Positions 1 to 5,913 of a DNA stretch of 6,905 nt are shown here, piece after piece; positions within the stretch are counted from its first letter, which is position 1; every line of letters starts with the position of its first letter. Source of the stretch: Acidobacteriaceae bacterium. GTDB lineage: Bacteria; Acidobacteriota; Terriglobia; Terriglobales; Acidobacteriaceae. The translations under genes and the position numbers were made by a program. The notes beneath the pieces were generated by a model that saw nothing but the letters and a program-made list of their open reading frames with translations, did not search any database and was not told where the DNA came from. The DNA is taken from positions 1 through 6,905 of the forward strand of contig JASHUR010000154.1 in assembly GCA_030039895.1 (NCBI GenBank), read 5' to 3'.

Positions 1-342
1 TATGAGCAGCAGGAGGGCCGCGGGATTGGCCTGATGGCGAAGTTGAAGGCTTATGAGTTGCAGGACCAGGGCCTCGATACGGTAGAAGCCAACCTCGAGT
101 TGGGCTTCAAGCCTGACTGCAGGGAGTTTGAATTGCCGGCGGCTGTGCTTAAGCTGATGGGCGTCGAGCGCGTTCGGCTGATTACGAATAATCCTGAAAA
201 AGTGGCTGCGCTTGAGGCGGTAGGAATTAAGGTAGTTGAACGCATTTCCGCCGAGATTGAACCTGAGGATACGTTTCGCGATTACCTCAAGGTGAAGCGC
301 GAGAAGATGGGCCATCTTTCCGATGGCCTTACTGCGCGGTAA
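1..342 (+). CDS. ribA: GTP cyclohydrolase II, C-terminal part (partial at left edge)
   Basis: This is the C-terminal 113 codons of RibA, cut by the left edge; the frame is open from base 1 to TAA at 340-342. The enzyme opens the imidazole ring of GTP and releases formate and pyrophosphate, the first committed step of riboflavin synthesis in the cytosol. The visible part begins with YEQQEGRGIGL, which holds the conserved active-site arginine of the family (R7 of this fragment). It continues with AYELQDQGLDTVEAN, LGF, and VRLITNNPEKV, all strongly like the end of E. coli RibA, and closes with the typical EKMGHL. The three zinc-binding cysteines would lie upstream, outside the window. Whether it is stand-alone or the second half of a RibBA fusion cannot be told. 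The histidine kinase gene follows after 15 bp on the same strand, so co-transcription is plausible. Confidence 0.95.
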   Translation, partial: YEQQEGRGIGLMAKLKAYELQDQGLDTVEANLELGFKPDCREFELPAAVLKLMGVERVRLITNNPEKVAALEAVGIKVVERISAEIEPEDTFRDYLKVKREKMGHLSDGLTAR

Positions 343-357
343 GAGTAAAGTAAGAGC

Positions 358-1701
358 GTGATCGAGTCGAGACTCATCCTCATCACGCTGCTGGTTAAGC
401 TGGGGGTGGCGGCGGCCGTCTCCGGAGCGCTGGCCCGTTCGCGCGTCTTCAAAAACCTGCTGTTCATGCAAAAGCGGCGTCCGTCACAAACGCTGGGGCT
501 GCTTGCGTTTATAGTGATTCCGCTGGCGCTGGGCGTGTGGGTCCGCGTGGTCGTCCCGAATTTTCTGGCTGCGGACCTTTCCTTTGAAACCACGATTCTG
601 CTGGGTATATTAATCGGGCCGTTTTCTGCAATTGTCGGTGCGATCGCGCTGTCGCTTCCGGCCATGCTGCACCATGAGTACCTGTCGCTTCCGTTTGACC
701 TTGCCGTGGCCATAACGGCGGGTATCTTCGGCAGGTTTGTCGAAGAGGAAGAAGTCTGGTCCTTCTCTCCCTTTGTTGATCTCAGCATCTATCGCTGGAT
801 CCGCCGAAACCTGCGCAAACCGCGCTTTGACCGTCAGATCCTTCTGCTGGTCTTGATTATCGGAATGGAGATATGCCGCGAGTGGCTGGCAAAGCTTTAT
901 CCGCATTTGTTGTTTGCACTGCTCACGAACAGCTGGCTGATTCGCCTGGCGGTGTGGACGTGCGCGGCCATGGTGGTCGGCATTCCGTTAAAGGTATGGG
1001 ACGCAATCCGCAACGAGCGCTTCCTCGAAGAGCAGAAGCGTCTGCTGCTGGAGGCCCGGCTGGATGCGCTGCAGCGGCAGATCAATCCGCACTTTCTGTT
1101 CAATACGCTGAATTCCATTGCGTCTCTGATCCGCTTCCGGCCCGAGCAGGCGCGGGAACTCATCGTCAAGCTTGCAAATATCCTGCGAATCCTGCTCAAA
1201 GACCGCGACTCGTATGTTCCGTTGCGAGACGAATTGAGCTTCACGGATGACTATCTTGGCATAGAGGTAGTGCGCTTTGGGGCGGAAAAGCTAAGGGTGG
1301 TCAAGGAGATTGAGCCCGCTACGCTGGACCTGCCGGTTCCCAGCATGTTGCTGCAACCACTGATTGAAAACAGCATTAAGCATGGACTAGAGCCGCGTAT
1401 CAGCGGAGGCACGATCACGCTGCGGAGTCGCATTGAGCTTGACCGGATGATTATCGAGATTGAAGACGATGGTGTGGGAATTGATCCCGGCAGAACGCAT
1501 TCAAGCGGCGTGCTGCGCGGAACGGGAATCGGCATGAAGAATGTGCGCGAGAGACTGGAGGTGCTGTTTGGAGATTTGGCCCACTTTGACGTCACAAGCC
1601 GCCCGGGACGGGGAACCAAGGTGACAATGGCAATTCCGGTGCGCGAGGGCCGGGACGGAGAGCATCAGGATGCTGCGCCACGGTTCAGCACGCGCTCATA
1701 G
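358..1701 (+). CDS. LytS-type membrane sensor histidine kinase
   Basis: The 447-residue protein looks like a complete LytS/YehU-type sensor kinase, which autophosphorylates on histidine and passes phosphate to a response regulator. Residues about 6-211 are hydrophobic with roughly six membrane segments (about 6-25, 46-66, 75-103, 112-126, 160-180, 185-211) and resemble the 5TMR-LYT sensor region. A charged, probably coiled-coil linker (about 214-240) leads to the His_kinase box QINPHFLFN, with phospho-acceptor H245. An HATPase domain follows: N box LIENSIKHG (N338), G1 box DDGVGI (370-375) and G2 box GTGIGM (388-393). All key residues are present. GTG at 358 is the only reasonable start, because TAA at 346 is in frame just upstream; the ribosome binding site is weak (AG-rich only). 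No response regulator gene is adjacent. The last 37 bp overlap the convergent bshA. The signal sensed is unknown. Confidence 0.92.
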   Translation: MIESRLILITLLVKLGVAAAVSGALARSRVFKNLLFMQKRRPSQTLGLLAFIVIPLALGVWVRVVVPNFLAADLSFETTILLGILIGPFSAIVGAIALSLPAMLHHEYLSLPFDLAVAITAGIFGRFVEEEEVWSFSPFVDLSIYRWIRRNLRKPRFDRQILLLVLIIGMEICREWLAKLYPHLLFALLTNSWLIRLAVWTCAAMVVGIPLKVWDAIRNERFLEEQKRLLLEARLDALQRQINPHFLFNTLNSIASLIRFRPEQARELIVKLANILRILLKDRDSYVPLRDELSFTDDYLGIEVVRFGAEKLRVVKEIEPATLDLPVPSMLLQPLIENSIKHGLEPRISGGTITLRSRIELDRMIIEIEDDGVGIDPGRTHSSGVLRGTGIGMKNVRERLEVLFGDLAHFDVTSRPGRGTKVTMAIPVREGRDGEHQDAAPRFSTRS

Positions 1702-2813
1702 TACGCCTCATACTGAGGGATGATCTTTGAAGCGCAGTAACGCTTCTGGGCCGTTTGCCGTGCTGCCGCAGCCATTGCAGCGTATCTGGCATTGTCGCCA
1801 AGCAACTCAATCGCAGCCTGCGCCATGCCGTCTATGTCTCCAATGGCAAACAATCGCCCGTTAACACCGTCCTCGATGAGTTCCGGCACGCCGCCGACGG
1901 CAGTAGCGATCGCGGGGACGCAGCAGGCCATCGATTCGAGGGCGGCCAGGCCGAAGGATTCAAGCTCGCTGGGCATTAGCATCAGATCGGCGAGGGGCAG
2001 CAGATCGCTGACGCCAGCCTGCTTACCGAGGAAGTGGATGCGGTCCTGAATCTTAAGCCTGCGAGCCAGCCACTCGGCCTGGGAGCGATCGGGGCCGTCG
2101 CCAATCAGCAGCAACCGCGCCGGAATGGCCTGGGCAACCCTGGCGAAGATGTCGACAACATCCACGGCACGCTTGACGGGGCGGAAGTTCGAGAGATGCA
2201 GAAGGATCTTTTCGCCGGTCTGGGCAAACTGCGCCCGTCCTTCGCGACGTGCTTCGTCGCTGAGGGGAGTGTAGACATCACAGTTCACGAAGTTGGGAAT
2301 GACTTCGACCTCGCGCTTTACACGGAACTCCTGCACGGTCTTCTCGCGAAGATAGTTCGATATGGCGGTAACACCATCGCTTTGGTCTATGCCGAAGCGG
2401 GTGATGGGAAGGTACGAGTGATCCATGCCGACGAGGGTGATGTCGGTTCCATGCAAGGTGGTTACGAAAGGCAAGCGATGATTGCGCTCGGCGAGCATCT
2501 GGCGGGCGAGGTAAGCGGAGATGGAGTGCGGAATCGCATAGTGCACGTGCAGCAGATCCAGCTTGTAGTAGGCAGCGACCTCTGAGAGGCGAGTGGCCAG
2601 CGCCAGATCGTAAGGCGGATACTCAAACAGCGGATAGTTCGATACCGGCACCTCATGGTAGTAGATACCGTGCTCGCGTCCGGTGAGGCGGAACGGCTGC
2701 GAGTAGGTGATGAAGTGGACCTGATGACCAGCGGCGGCCAGCTCAATGCCAAGCTCCGTGGCGACCACGCCGCTGCCACCGTATGTTGGATAACAGGTGA
2801 TTCCGATCTTCAT
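1665..2813 (-). CDS. bshA: N-acetyl-alpha-D-glucosaminyl L-malate synthase BshA
   Basis: BshA is a cytosolic GT4 retaining glycosyltransferase that joins GlcNAc from UDP-GlcNAc to L-malate, the first step of bacillithiol synthesis. The 382 residues match the family length (about 377 in Bacillus subtilis). Recognisable family stretches, in order: MKIGITCYPTYGGSGVVATELG at the N terminus with the glycine-rich loop (12-15), HFITYSQPFRL (33-43), YPPYDLALA (65-73), HVHYAIPHS (89-97), TLHGTDIT (119-126), the acceptor and nucleotide-site stretch SNFRPVKR (208-215), and the GT4 E-x7-E motif in SELESFGLAALE (E285 and E293). ATG at 2813 fits the conserved N terminus. The deacetylase gene ends 46 bp upstream on the same strand, suggesting a two-gene operon. 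The 3' end overlaps the convergent kinase gene by 37 bp. BshB of the LmbE type and BshC are not in the window. An ordinary GT4 transferase is the alternative, but the BshA-specific matches make that unlikely. Confidence 0.93.
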   Translation of the reverse strand: MKIGITCYPTYGGSGVVATELGIELAAAGHQVHFITYSQPFRLTGREHGIYYHEVPVSNYPLFEYPPYDLALATRLSEVAAYYKLDLLHVHYAIPHSISAYLARQMLAERNHRLPFVTTLHGTDITLVGMDHSYLPITRFGIDQSDGVTAISNYLREKTVQEFRVKREVEVIPNFVNCDVYTPLSDEARREGRAQFAQTGEKILLHLSNFRPVKRAVDVVDIFARVAQAIPARLLLIGDGPDRSQAEWLARRLKIQDRIHFLGKQAGVSDLLPLADLMLMPSELESFGLAALESMACCVPAIATAVGGVPELIEDGVNGRLFAIGDIDGMAQAAIELLGDNARYAAMAAAARQTAQKRYCASKIIPQYEAYYERVLNRGAAS

Positions 2814-2859
2814 ATCGAATGAGCCGTTCCTGTTGGACGCGGACTGGTAGTTGAGCGAT

Positions 2860-3726
2860 TCATGAATATCGCTCCAACATCTGCCCGAAGTGAATCATTG
2901 AGACTTCAGGATGGTCGCGCAGGTATTGGGGCACGACTTCCTGAAGCGCAATGTGCTCGACCTGCCGGGATTCCTTCAGACGGGTTCTGATGCTACTTAG
3001 CTGCTGGTCGGGGTACCCGGGATGGCAGACCAGTTCCCATGTGCCGGGCGGCATGGCTTTCAAAAGTGACCGGAGGCCTGGAGTATTCAGGGTTCCGGTG
3101 GCCAGCACGCCAATGGAGCCGTCAGGGGTTGCCAGCCCGGCTTTTTCGACGAGTTTCAAAAAGCTCTTTCGATAGGTGCGGAGCAGGCGAACCTGGATGC
3201 TACGGACGACGGGAGGGTGCGGTGTGGCGCTCAGTGCCCAGTCTGGCTCAAACGGGTTGCGAATCGAGGGGATGCCGCACAGTGCTGCCGCGCGCAGCAA
3301 AGGATGCAGAACGCGCGCAAACATGTGCGTGTGCTTATGTGTGTCGACATGGGTAACGTGAACGCCGAGGGCCTGAAGCCGGCGTATCTGCGCAACGGCT
3401 TCCATTTCGATTTCGCTTTCAGGGATGTTGCCCCGAGCGAGATCGAAAGCAAATGTTCCAAGGGTGGGCCGGAAAGATCCGGACGGCAAGACAAGCCCGG
3501 GGAGGTTTTCAGGGGGGAGAACAGGGTTGCCATCCACGAGCACCACATGGCATCCGACGCCGAGGCGGGGATGAAGCGTGGCAATTGCCGCAGCGGCGGG
3601 AGTGTGACTTGCGGCGGCCATGAGGGTTGCCGAGGAAAGCGCTTTGGACTGGTGTAAGTCCAAGATAGATTGATTGACGCCGAATGTCAGACCAAAGTCA
3701 TCGGCATTTGTTATGAGGCGAGTCAC
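2860..3726 (-). CDS. ChbG/HpnK (YdjC) family carbohydrate deacetylase
   Basis: This 288-residue protein belongs to the YdjC-like family, metal-dependent enzymes that remove acetyl groups from N-acetylated sugars (ChbG acts on chitooligosaccharides; HpnK is linked to hopanoid synthesis). Visible motifs: TNADDFGLT near the N terminus (D9, D10), GCHVVLVDG (H60), THVDTHKHTH (histidines 126-134) and CHPGYPD (H235). D10, H60 and a histidine near 130 correspond to the metal-binding triad known in the family. The stretch VLVDGNPVLPPENLPGLV resembles HpnK more than ChbG. I chose GTG at 3726, which places NADDFG at residue 7 as in relatives. An upstream in-frame GTG at 3834 would add 36 residues with no family resemblance and run into the probable tRNA promoter; neither start has a clear ribosome binding site. 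bshA follows after 46 bp. The substrate cannot be read from sequence; an unknown GlcNAc-containing sugar is likely. Confidence 0.88.
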   Translation of the reverse strand: MTRLITNADDFGLTFGVNQSILDLHQSKALSSATLMAAASHTPAAAAIATLHPRLGVGCHVVLVDGNPVLPPENLPGLVLPSGSFRPTLGTFAFDLARGNIPESEIEMEAVAQIRRLQALGVHVTHVDTHKHTHMFARVLHPLLRAAALCGIPSIRNPFEPDWALSATPHPPVVRSIQVRLLRTYRKSFLKLVEKAGLATPDGSIGVLATGTLNTPGLRSLLKAMPPGTWELVCHPGYPDQQLSSIRTRLKESRQVEHIALQEVVPQYLRDHPEVSMIHFGQMLERYS

Positions 3727-3760
3727 GGACCGTTTCGCGGGTGAGGTCAGCTCTTCAGGG

Positions 3761-3778
3761 GCAGGATATGCAGGATAT
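3761..3778. repeat. Perfect tandem 9-bp repeat upstream of the deacetylase gene
   Basis: GCAGGATAT occurs twice head to tail with no gap (3761-3769 and 3770-3778). It lies 35 bp upstream of the chosen deacetylase start and just before the AT-rich stretch that carries the probable tRNA promoter. If the longer deacetylase start at 3834 were used, the repeat would encode Tyr-Pro-Ala twice. It could be a small slippage duplication or a tandem binding site; nothing in the sequence decides this. Confidence 0.6.
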
Positions 3779-3800
3779 TTGGTGCAAAATTCTGTACTAC

Positions 3801-3809
3801 TGTTAGAAT
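3801..3809 (+). promoter_or_regulatory. Possible extended -10 promoter for tRNA-Val
   Basis: TGTTAGAAT reads as an extended -10 element (TG-n-TAGAAT, one mismatch to TATAAT), about 52 bp before the mature tRNA. A poor -35 candidate, TTGGTG at 3779-3784, sits 19 bp upstream. The surrounding stretch is more AT-rich than the flanking genes, as expected for a promoter between divergent units. The assignment rests on consensus matching alone. Confidence 0.35.
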
Positions 3810-3861
3810 CACCATAACATAAAGCAAAGCGCACGATAGCTATAGCGCTTGATGAGCAGCC

Positions 3862-3938
3862 GGGCGGTTAGCTCAGTTGGTTAGAGCGCCTGCCTTACAA
3901 GCAGGAAGTCGGGGGTTCGAGTCCCTCACTGCCCACCA
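3862..3938 (+). tRNA. tRNA-Val (anticodon UAC), CCA encoded
   Basis: The 77-base cloverleaf is complete. Acceptor stem GGGCGGT pairs with ACTGCCC (one G-U pair). The D stem GCTC/GAGC encloses AGTTGGTTA. The anticodon stem CCTGC/GCAGG encloses loop CTTACAA, giving anticodon TAC in DNA (UAC in RNA), so the tRNA carries valine and reads GUA and other GUN codons. The variable loop is five bases, and the T stem GGGGG/CCCTC (one G-U pair) encloses TTCGAGT. Discriminator A and a genomically encoded CCA finish it. It stands alone, divergent from the deacetylase gene and upstream of the cyclase gene. Confidence 0.97.
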
Positions 3939-3942
3939 AGGC

Positions 3943-3949
3943 TTTTTTT
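3943..3949 (+). terminator. T-tract after the tRNA, possible terminator
   Basis: A run of seven T starts five bases after the CCA end. No dedicated GC hairpin precedes it; only the tRNA's own T and acceptor stems, or pairing of trailer AAGGC with GCCTT in the anticodon arm, could act as the hairpin. Transcription may end here, or continue into the cyclase gene. Confidence 0.3.
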
Positions 3950-4012
3950 CTGCCGTGGAGTCTGTGCCATTTCCAGGCTTCTCTTGTTACGGAGCGTCAA
4001 TTTTACGAGAGT

Positions 4013-4032
4013 CCCCCAACTCGAGTGAGGGG
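4013..4032. promoter_or_regulatory. 20-bp dyad-symmetric element before the cyclase gene
   Basis: Four C at 4013-4016 and four G at 4029-4032 flank the perfect 8-bp palindrome ACTCGAGT (4019-4026), all centred on the same point with two unpaired positions on each side. It ends 40 bp before the chosen ATG. The symmetry suits an operator for a dimeric regulator, or a weak RNA hairpin in the leader. No T-run follows, so it is not a terminator. The function is unproven. Confidence 0.35.
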
Positions 4033-4072
4033 AGTGCCGTTCTCCGCCGATATTTGGGAAGACCGCGCGTTT

Positions 4073-5797
4073 ATGCAAAGTACGCTACTCGATATTTTGA
4101 TACTCGGGCTGCTGGTGCTGCTCTTCGGGTCGATCTATCGCACCCGCCGGACGCTGCGTCTCCGGTACTGGATCGCGGGCTGGTTTTTCATCTTGGCGCA
4201 TTTTGCGCTGTTGCTTCCGAATCCTGCGACTGACTTCTGGTCGAACCTTGATGGTGCGCTGTGTATTTCCGCGCTGCTGCTGGGCGGTGTCTGCTTTTTG
4301 CTGGCTTCCTCAACCATGGGCATGGCGCGGGGTCCCCAGGTTGGAATGCAGGCTTTGCTTATATTTCCGCCGGTTTTGTTCATCTTTTTAATTGTTTTCG
4401 GCATAAGTAACCTGGCGCTGCTCGCTGCGTCATTTCTCCTTTTCCAACTAACGTTGCTTTACTTCGTAGCGCATTGCTGGCAATCGAAGCTGTGGGTCCT
4501 GCTCGCGTCGGCACTGTGCGCAGTCGCGGCGTTGATATGGGCCGGTCATGACTTGCTGGCTCACCACGCAGGCGCCGGCCTGAATGCGGCCATGGCGGAG
4601 ATTTATCTGCTGAACGCGGTGATTTACTGGTATGGATTCCGCCGCTGGTCCATGGGGGTGATCACAGCCATTGTCGGACTGGTGGCGTGGGCATCTGTGT
4701 TCCCAGTGTCGACGGCGGTCGTGGCCTTTCTGCCAAACGTCCATGTCGCGAAGGAACTCTGGAATCTGCCCAAATACTTTGTTGAATTCGGGATGATTTT
4801 AACCTTGCTTGAGGACGAGGTGATTGAAACGACCCGGCAGCGCGAGGAGTATCGCGTATTGTTTGACGGCAATCCTCATCCCATGTGGATTTTTGATCAG
4901 GAGACACTAGCCTTCCTGAAGGTGAATGCGTCGGCGGTCGCGCATTACGGCTATACGGAGGAAGAATTTCTTACCAAGACCCTGCGTGACATACGGCCCG
5001 CCGGAGACGTGCCACGGCTCGAACACCGCCTGAAGGATGCCGGCAAAGGCACTCTGTACACCGGGCCCTGGACACATATTCGCAAGGACGGATCACATAT
5101 ACAGGTAGAGGTCGCCTCGCATGGCATCAACTTCAATGGCAAAGCAGCGCGATTCTCACTGGTACAGGACATTACCGAGCGCCAGCAGTTGTATGAGCGC
5201 TTGGTCTATCAGGCGCACCACGATATCCTTACCGGGCTGCCCAACCGGTTGCTACTCAAAGATCGCATGGAGCAAACGCTCGCAGCGGCAGAGCGGCTCG
5301 GCCAGCAGGCTGCCGTACTCTGCATGGATCTCGACCGCTTCAAACAGATCAACGACACTTATGGGCACCATGTCGGTGATGTCTGCCTGCAGCAAGTGGC
5401 GAAGGCCCTTCGGGATCGCTTGCGCATGACCGATACGATGGCCCGATCGGGTGGCGAAGAATTTGTGGTGCTGCTTGGCCAGCTCAAAGGGCCCGCGGAT
5501 GCTGCGTATGTGGCGCGGGTTTTGCTCGACAGCTTCCGCCAGTCTCTGCTGATTGATGGGCATACGATCAACGTTACAGCCAGCATGGGAATTGCCATGT
5601 ACCCGTCTGACGGAACCTCGGCCCAGGTATTGTGGAGACTGGCCGATTCTGCGATGTATCAGGCCAAGCGCGCTGGAGGGGACCGGTTCCTTTTCGCTCA
5701 GCATGAGCAGCCGACGCTGACGCTCAACGAGGTTGAAACGCGGCCAAAGGATGAGACGCCCAAGGAAACGTTAGCCGATATCAGCCGGAACAGCTAG
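4073..5797 (+). CDS. Membrane-bound PAS-GGDEF diguanylate cyclase
   Basis: This 574-residue protein should make cyclic di-GMP from two GTP, a second messenger for biofilm and motility. The N-terminal part (about 5-220) has seven or eight hydrophobic segments, forming an integral-membrane sensor I cannot assign to a named MASE family. A helical linker leads to a PAS domain (about 257-372: FDGNPHPMWIFD, then RKDGSHIQVEV and DITERQQ). The GGDEF domain follows (about 375-540: DILTGLPNR, MDLDRFKQINDTYGHHVGD). The signature loop is GGEEF (460-464), a catalytic form, and the inhibitory I-site RxxD (R451, D454) sits five residues before it, so activity with product feedback is expected. There is no EAL domain. 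ATG at 4073 is preferred: it opens directly into the first membrane helix, with GGGAAG 11 bases upstream. GTG at 4025 would add 16 residues but has no ribosome binding site. Confidence 0.93.
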   Translation: MQSTLLDILILGLLVLLFGSIYRTRRTLRLRYWIAGWFFILAHFALLLPNPATDFWSNLDGALCISALLLGGVCFLLASSTMGMARGPQVGMQALLIFPPVLFIFLIVFGISNLALLAASFLLFQLTLLYFVAHCWQSKLWVLLASALCAVAALIWAGHDLLAHHAGAGLNAAMAEIYLLNAVIYWYGFRRWSMGVITAIVGLVAWASVFPVSTAVVAFLPNVHVAKELWNLPKYFVEFGMILTLLEDEVIETTRQREEYRVLFDGNPHPMWIFDQETLAFLKVNASAVAHYGYTEEEFLTKTLRDIRPAGDVPRLEHRLKDAGKGTLYTGPWTHIRKDGSHIQVEVASHGINFNGKAARFSLVQDITERQQLYERLVYQAHHDILTGLPNRLLLKDRMEQTLAAAERLGQQAAVLCMDLDRFKQINDTYGHHVGDVCLQQVAKALRDRLRMTDTMARSGGEEFVVLLGQLKGPADAAYVARVLLDSFRQSLLIDGHTINVTASMGIAMYPSDGTSAQVLWRLADSAMYQAKRAGGDRFLFAQHEQPTLTLNEVETRPKDETPKETLADISRNS

Positions 5798-5854
5798 AAC
5801 TCTGGCCGCTCAAAGATCAGGCAAACAGAACCTACAAGCACCCGGAATTCGTGG

Positions 5855-5866
5855 CCCTACGTGGGG
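5855..5866. promoter_or_regulatory. Near-palindrome at the -35 position of the mannosidase promoter
   Basis: CCCTACGTGGGG is symmetric around ACGT except for one T/G pair of positions. It covers the place where a -35 box would sit for the TATAAT at 5881, and no good -35 hexamer is present. It could be an operator for a sugar-responsive regulator. The match to symmetry is short and chance is possible. Confidence 0.3.
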
Positions 5867-5880
5867 TGTTACTTTCTGAG

Positions 5881-5886
5881 TATAAT
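5881..5886 (+). promoter_or_regulatory. Consensus -10 box (TATAAT) for the mannosidase gene
   Basis: A perfect TATAAT lies 27 bp before the GTG start. Transcription from it would begin near 5893 and give a leader of about 20 bases that still contains the ribosome binding site. The -35 region is poor (TACGTG at 17-bp spacing), which suggests a weak or activator-dependent promoter. Confidence 0.55.
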
Positions 5887-5901
5887 CCTCACATTGTCTG
5901 C

Positions 5902-5907
5902 GGAGGT
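5902..5907 (+). promoter_or_regulatory. Strong ribosome binding site fixing the mannosidase start
   Basis: GGAGGT lies six bases before GTG at 5914. An ATG at 5909 is too close to it and reads ATG-CTG-TGA, so the GTG must be the start. It is the strongest ribosome binding site in the window. Confidence 0.8.
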
Positions 5908-5913
5908 CATGCT

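Noticed and set aside
282..788. A 168-codon open frame on the minus strand
   Set aside because: It is antisense to the ribA end and the kinase membrane region; the serine- and arginine-rich composition is typical of a shadow frame.
2034..2585. A 183-codon open frame on the plus strand
   Set aside because: It lies entirely antisense to bshA, has no recognisable domain, and bshA is a confident full-length gene; it is a codon-bias shadow.
3217..3657. A 146-codon plus-strand frame
   Set aside because: It is antisense to the deacetylase gene, whose metal-binding motifs are clear, and it lacks any domain of its own.
3938..3949. tRNA 3' end followed by a T-run as a possible integration (attachment) site
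   Set aside because: tRNA 3' ends often serve as attachment sites, but there is no integrase gene and no repeated copy of the tRNA 3' end in the window.
3877..4233. An open frame of 118 codons starting inside the tRNA
   Set aside because: It begins within the tRNA-Val sequence and overlaps the cyclase gene in another frame; translation there is implausible.
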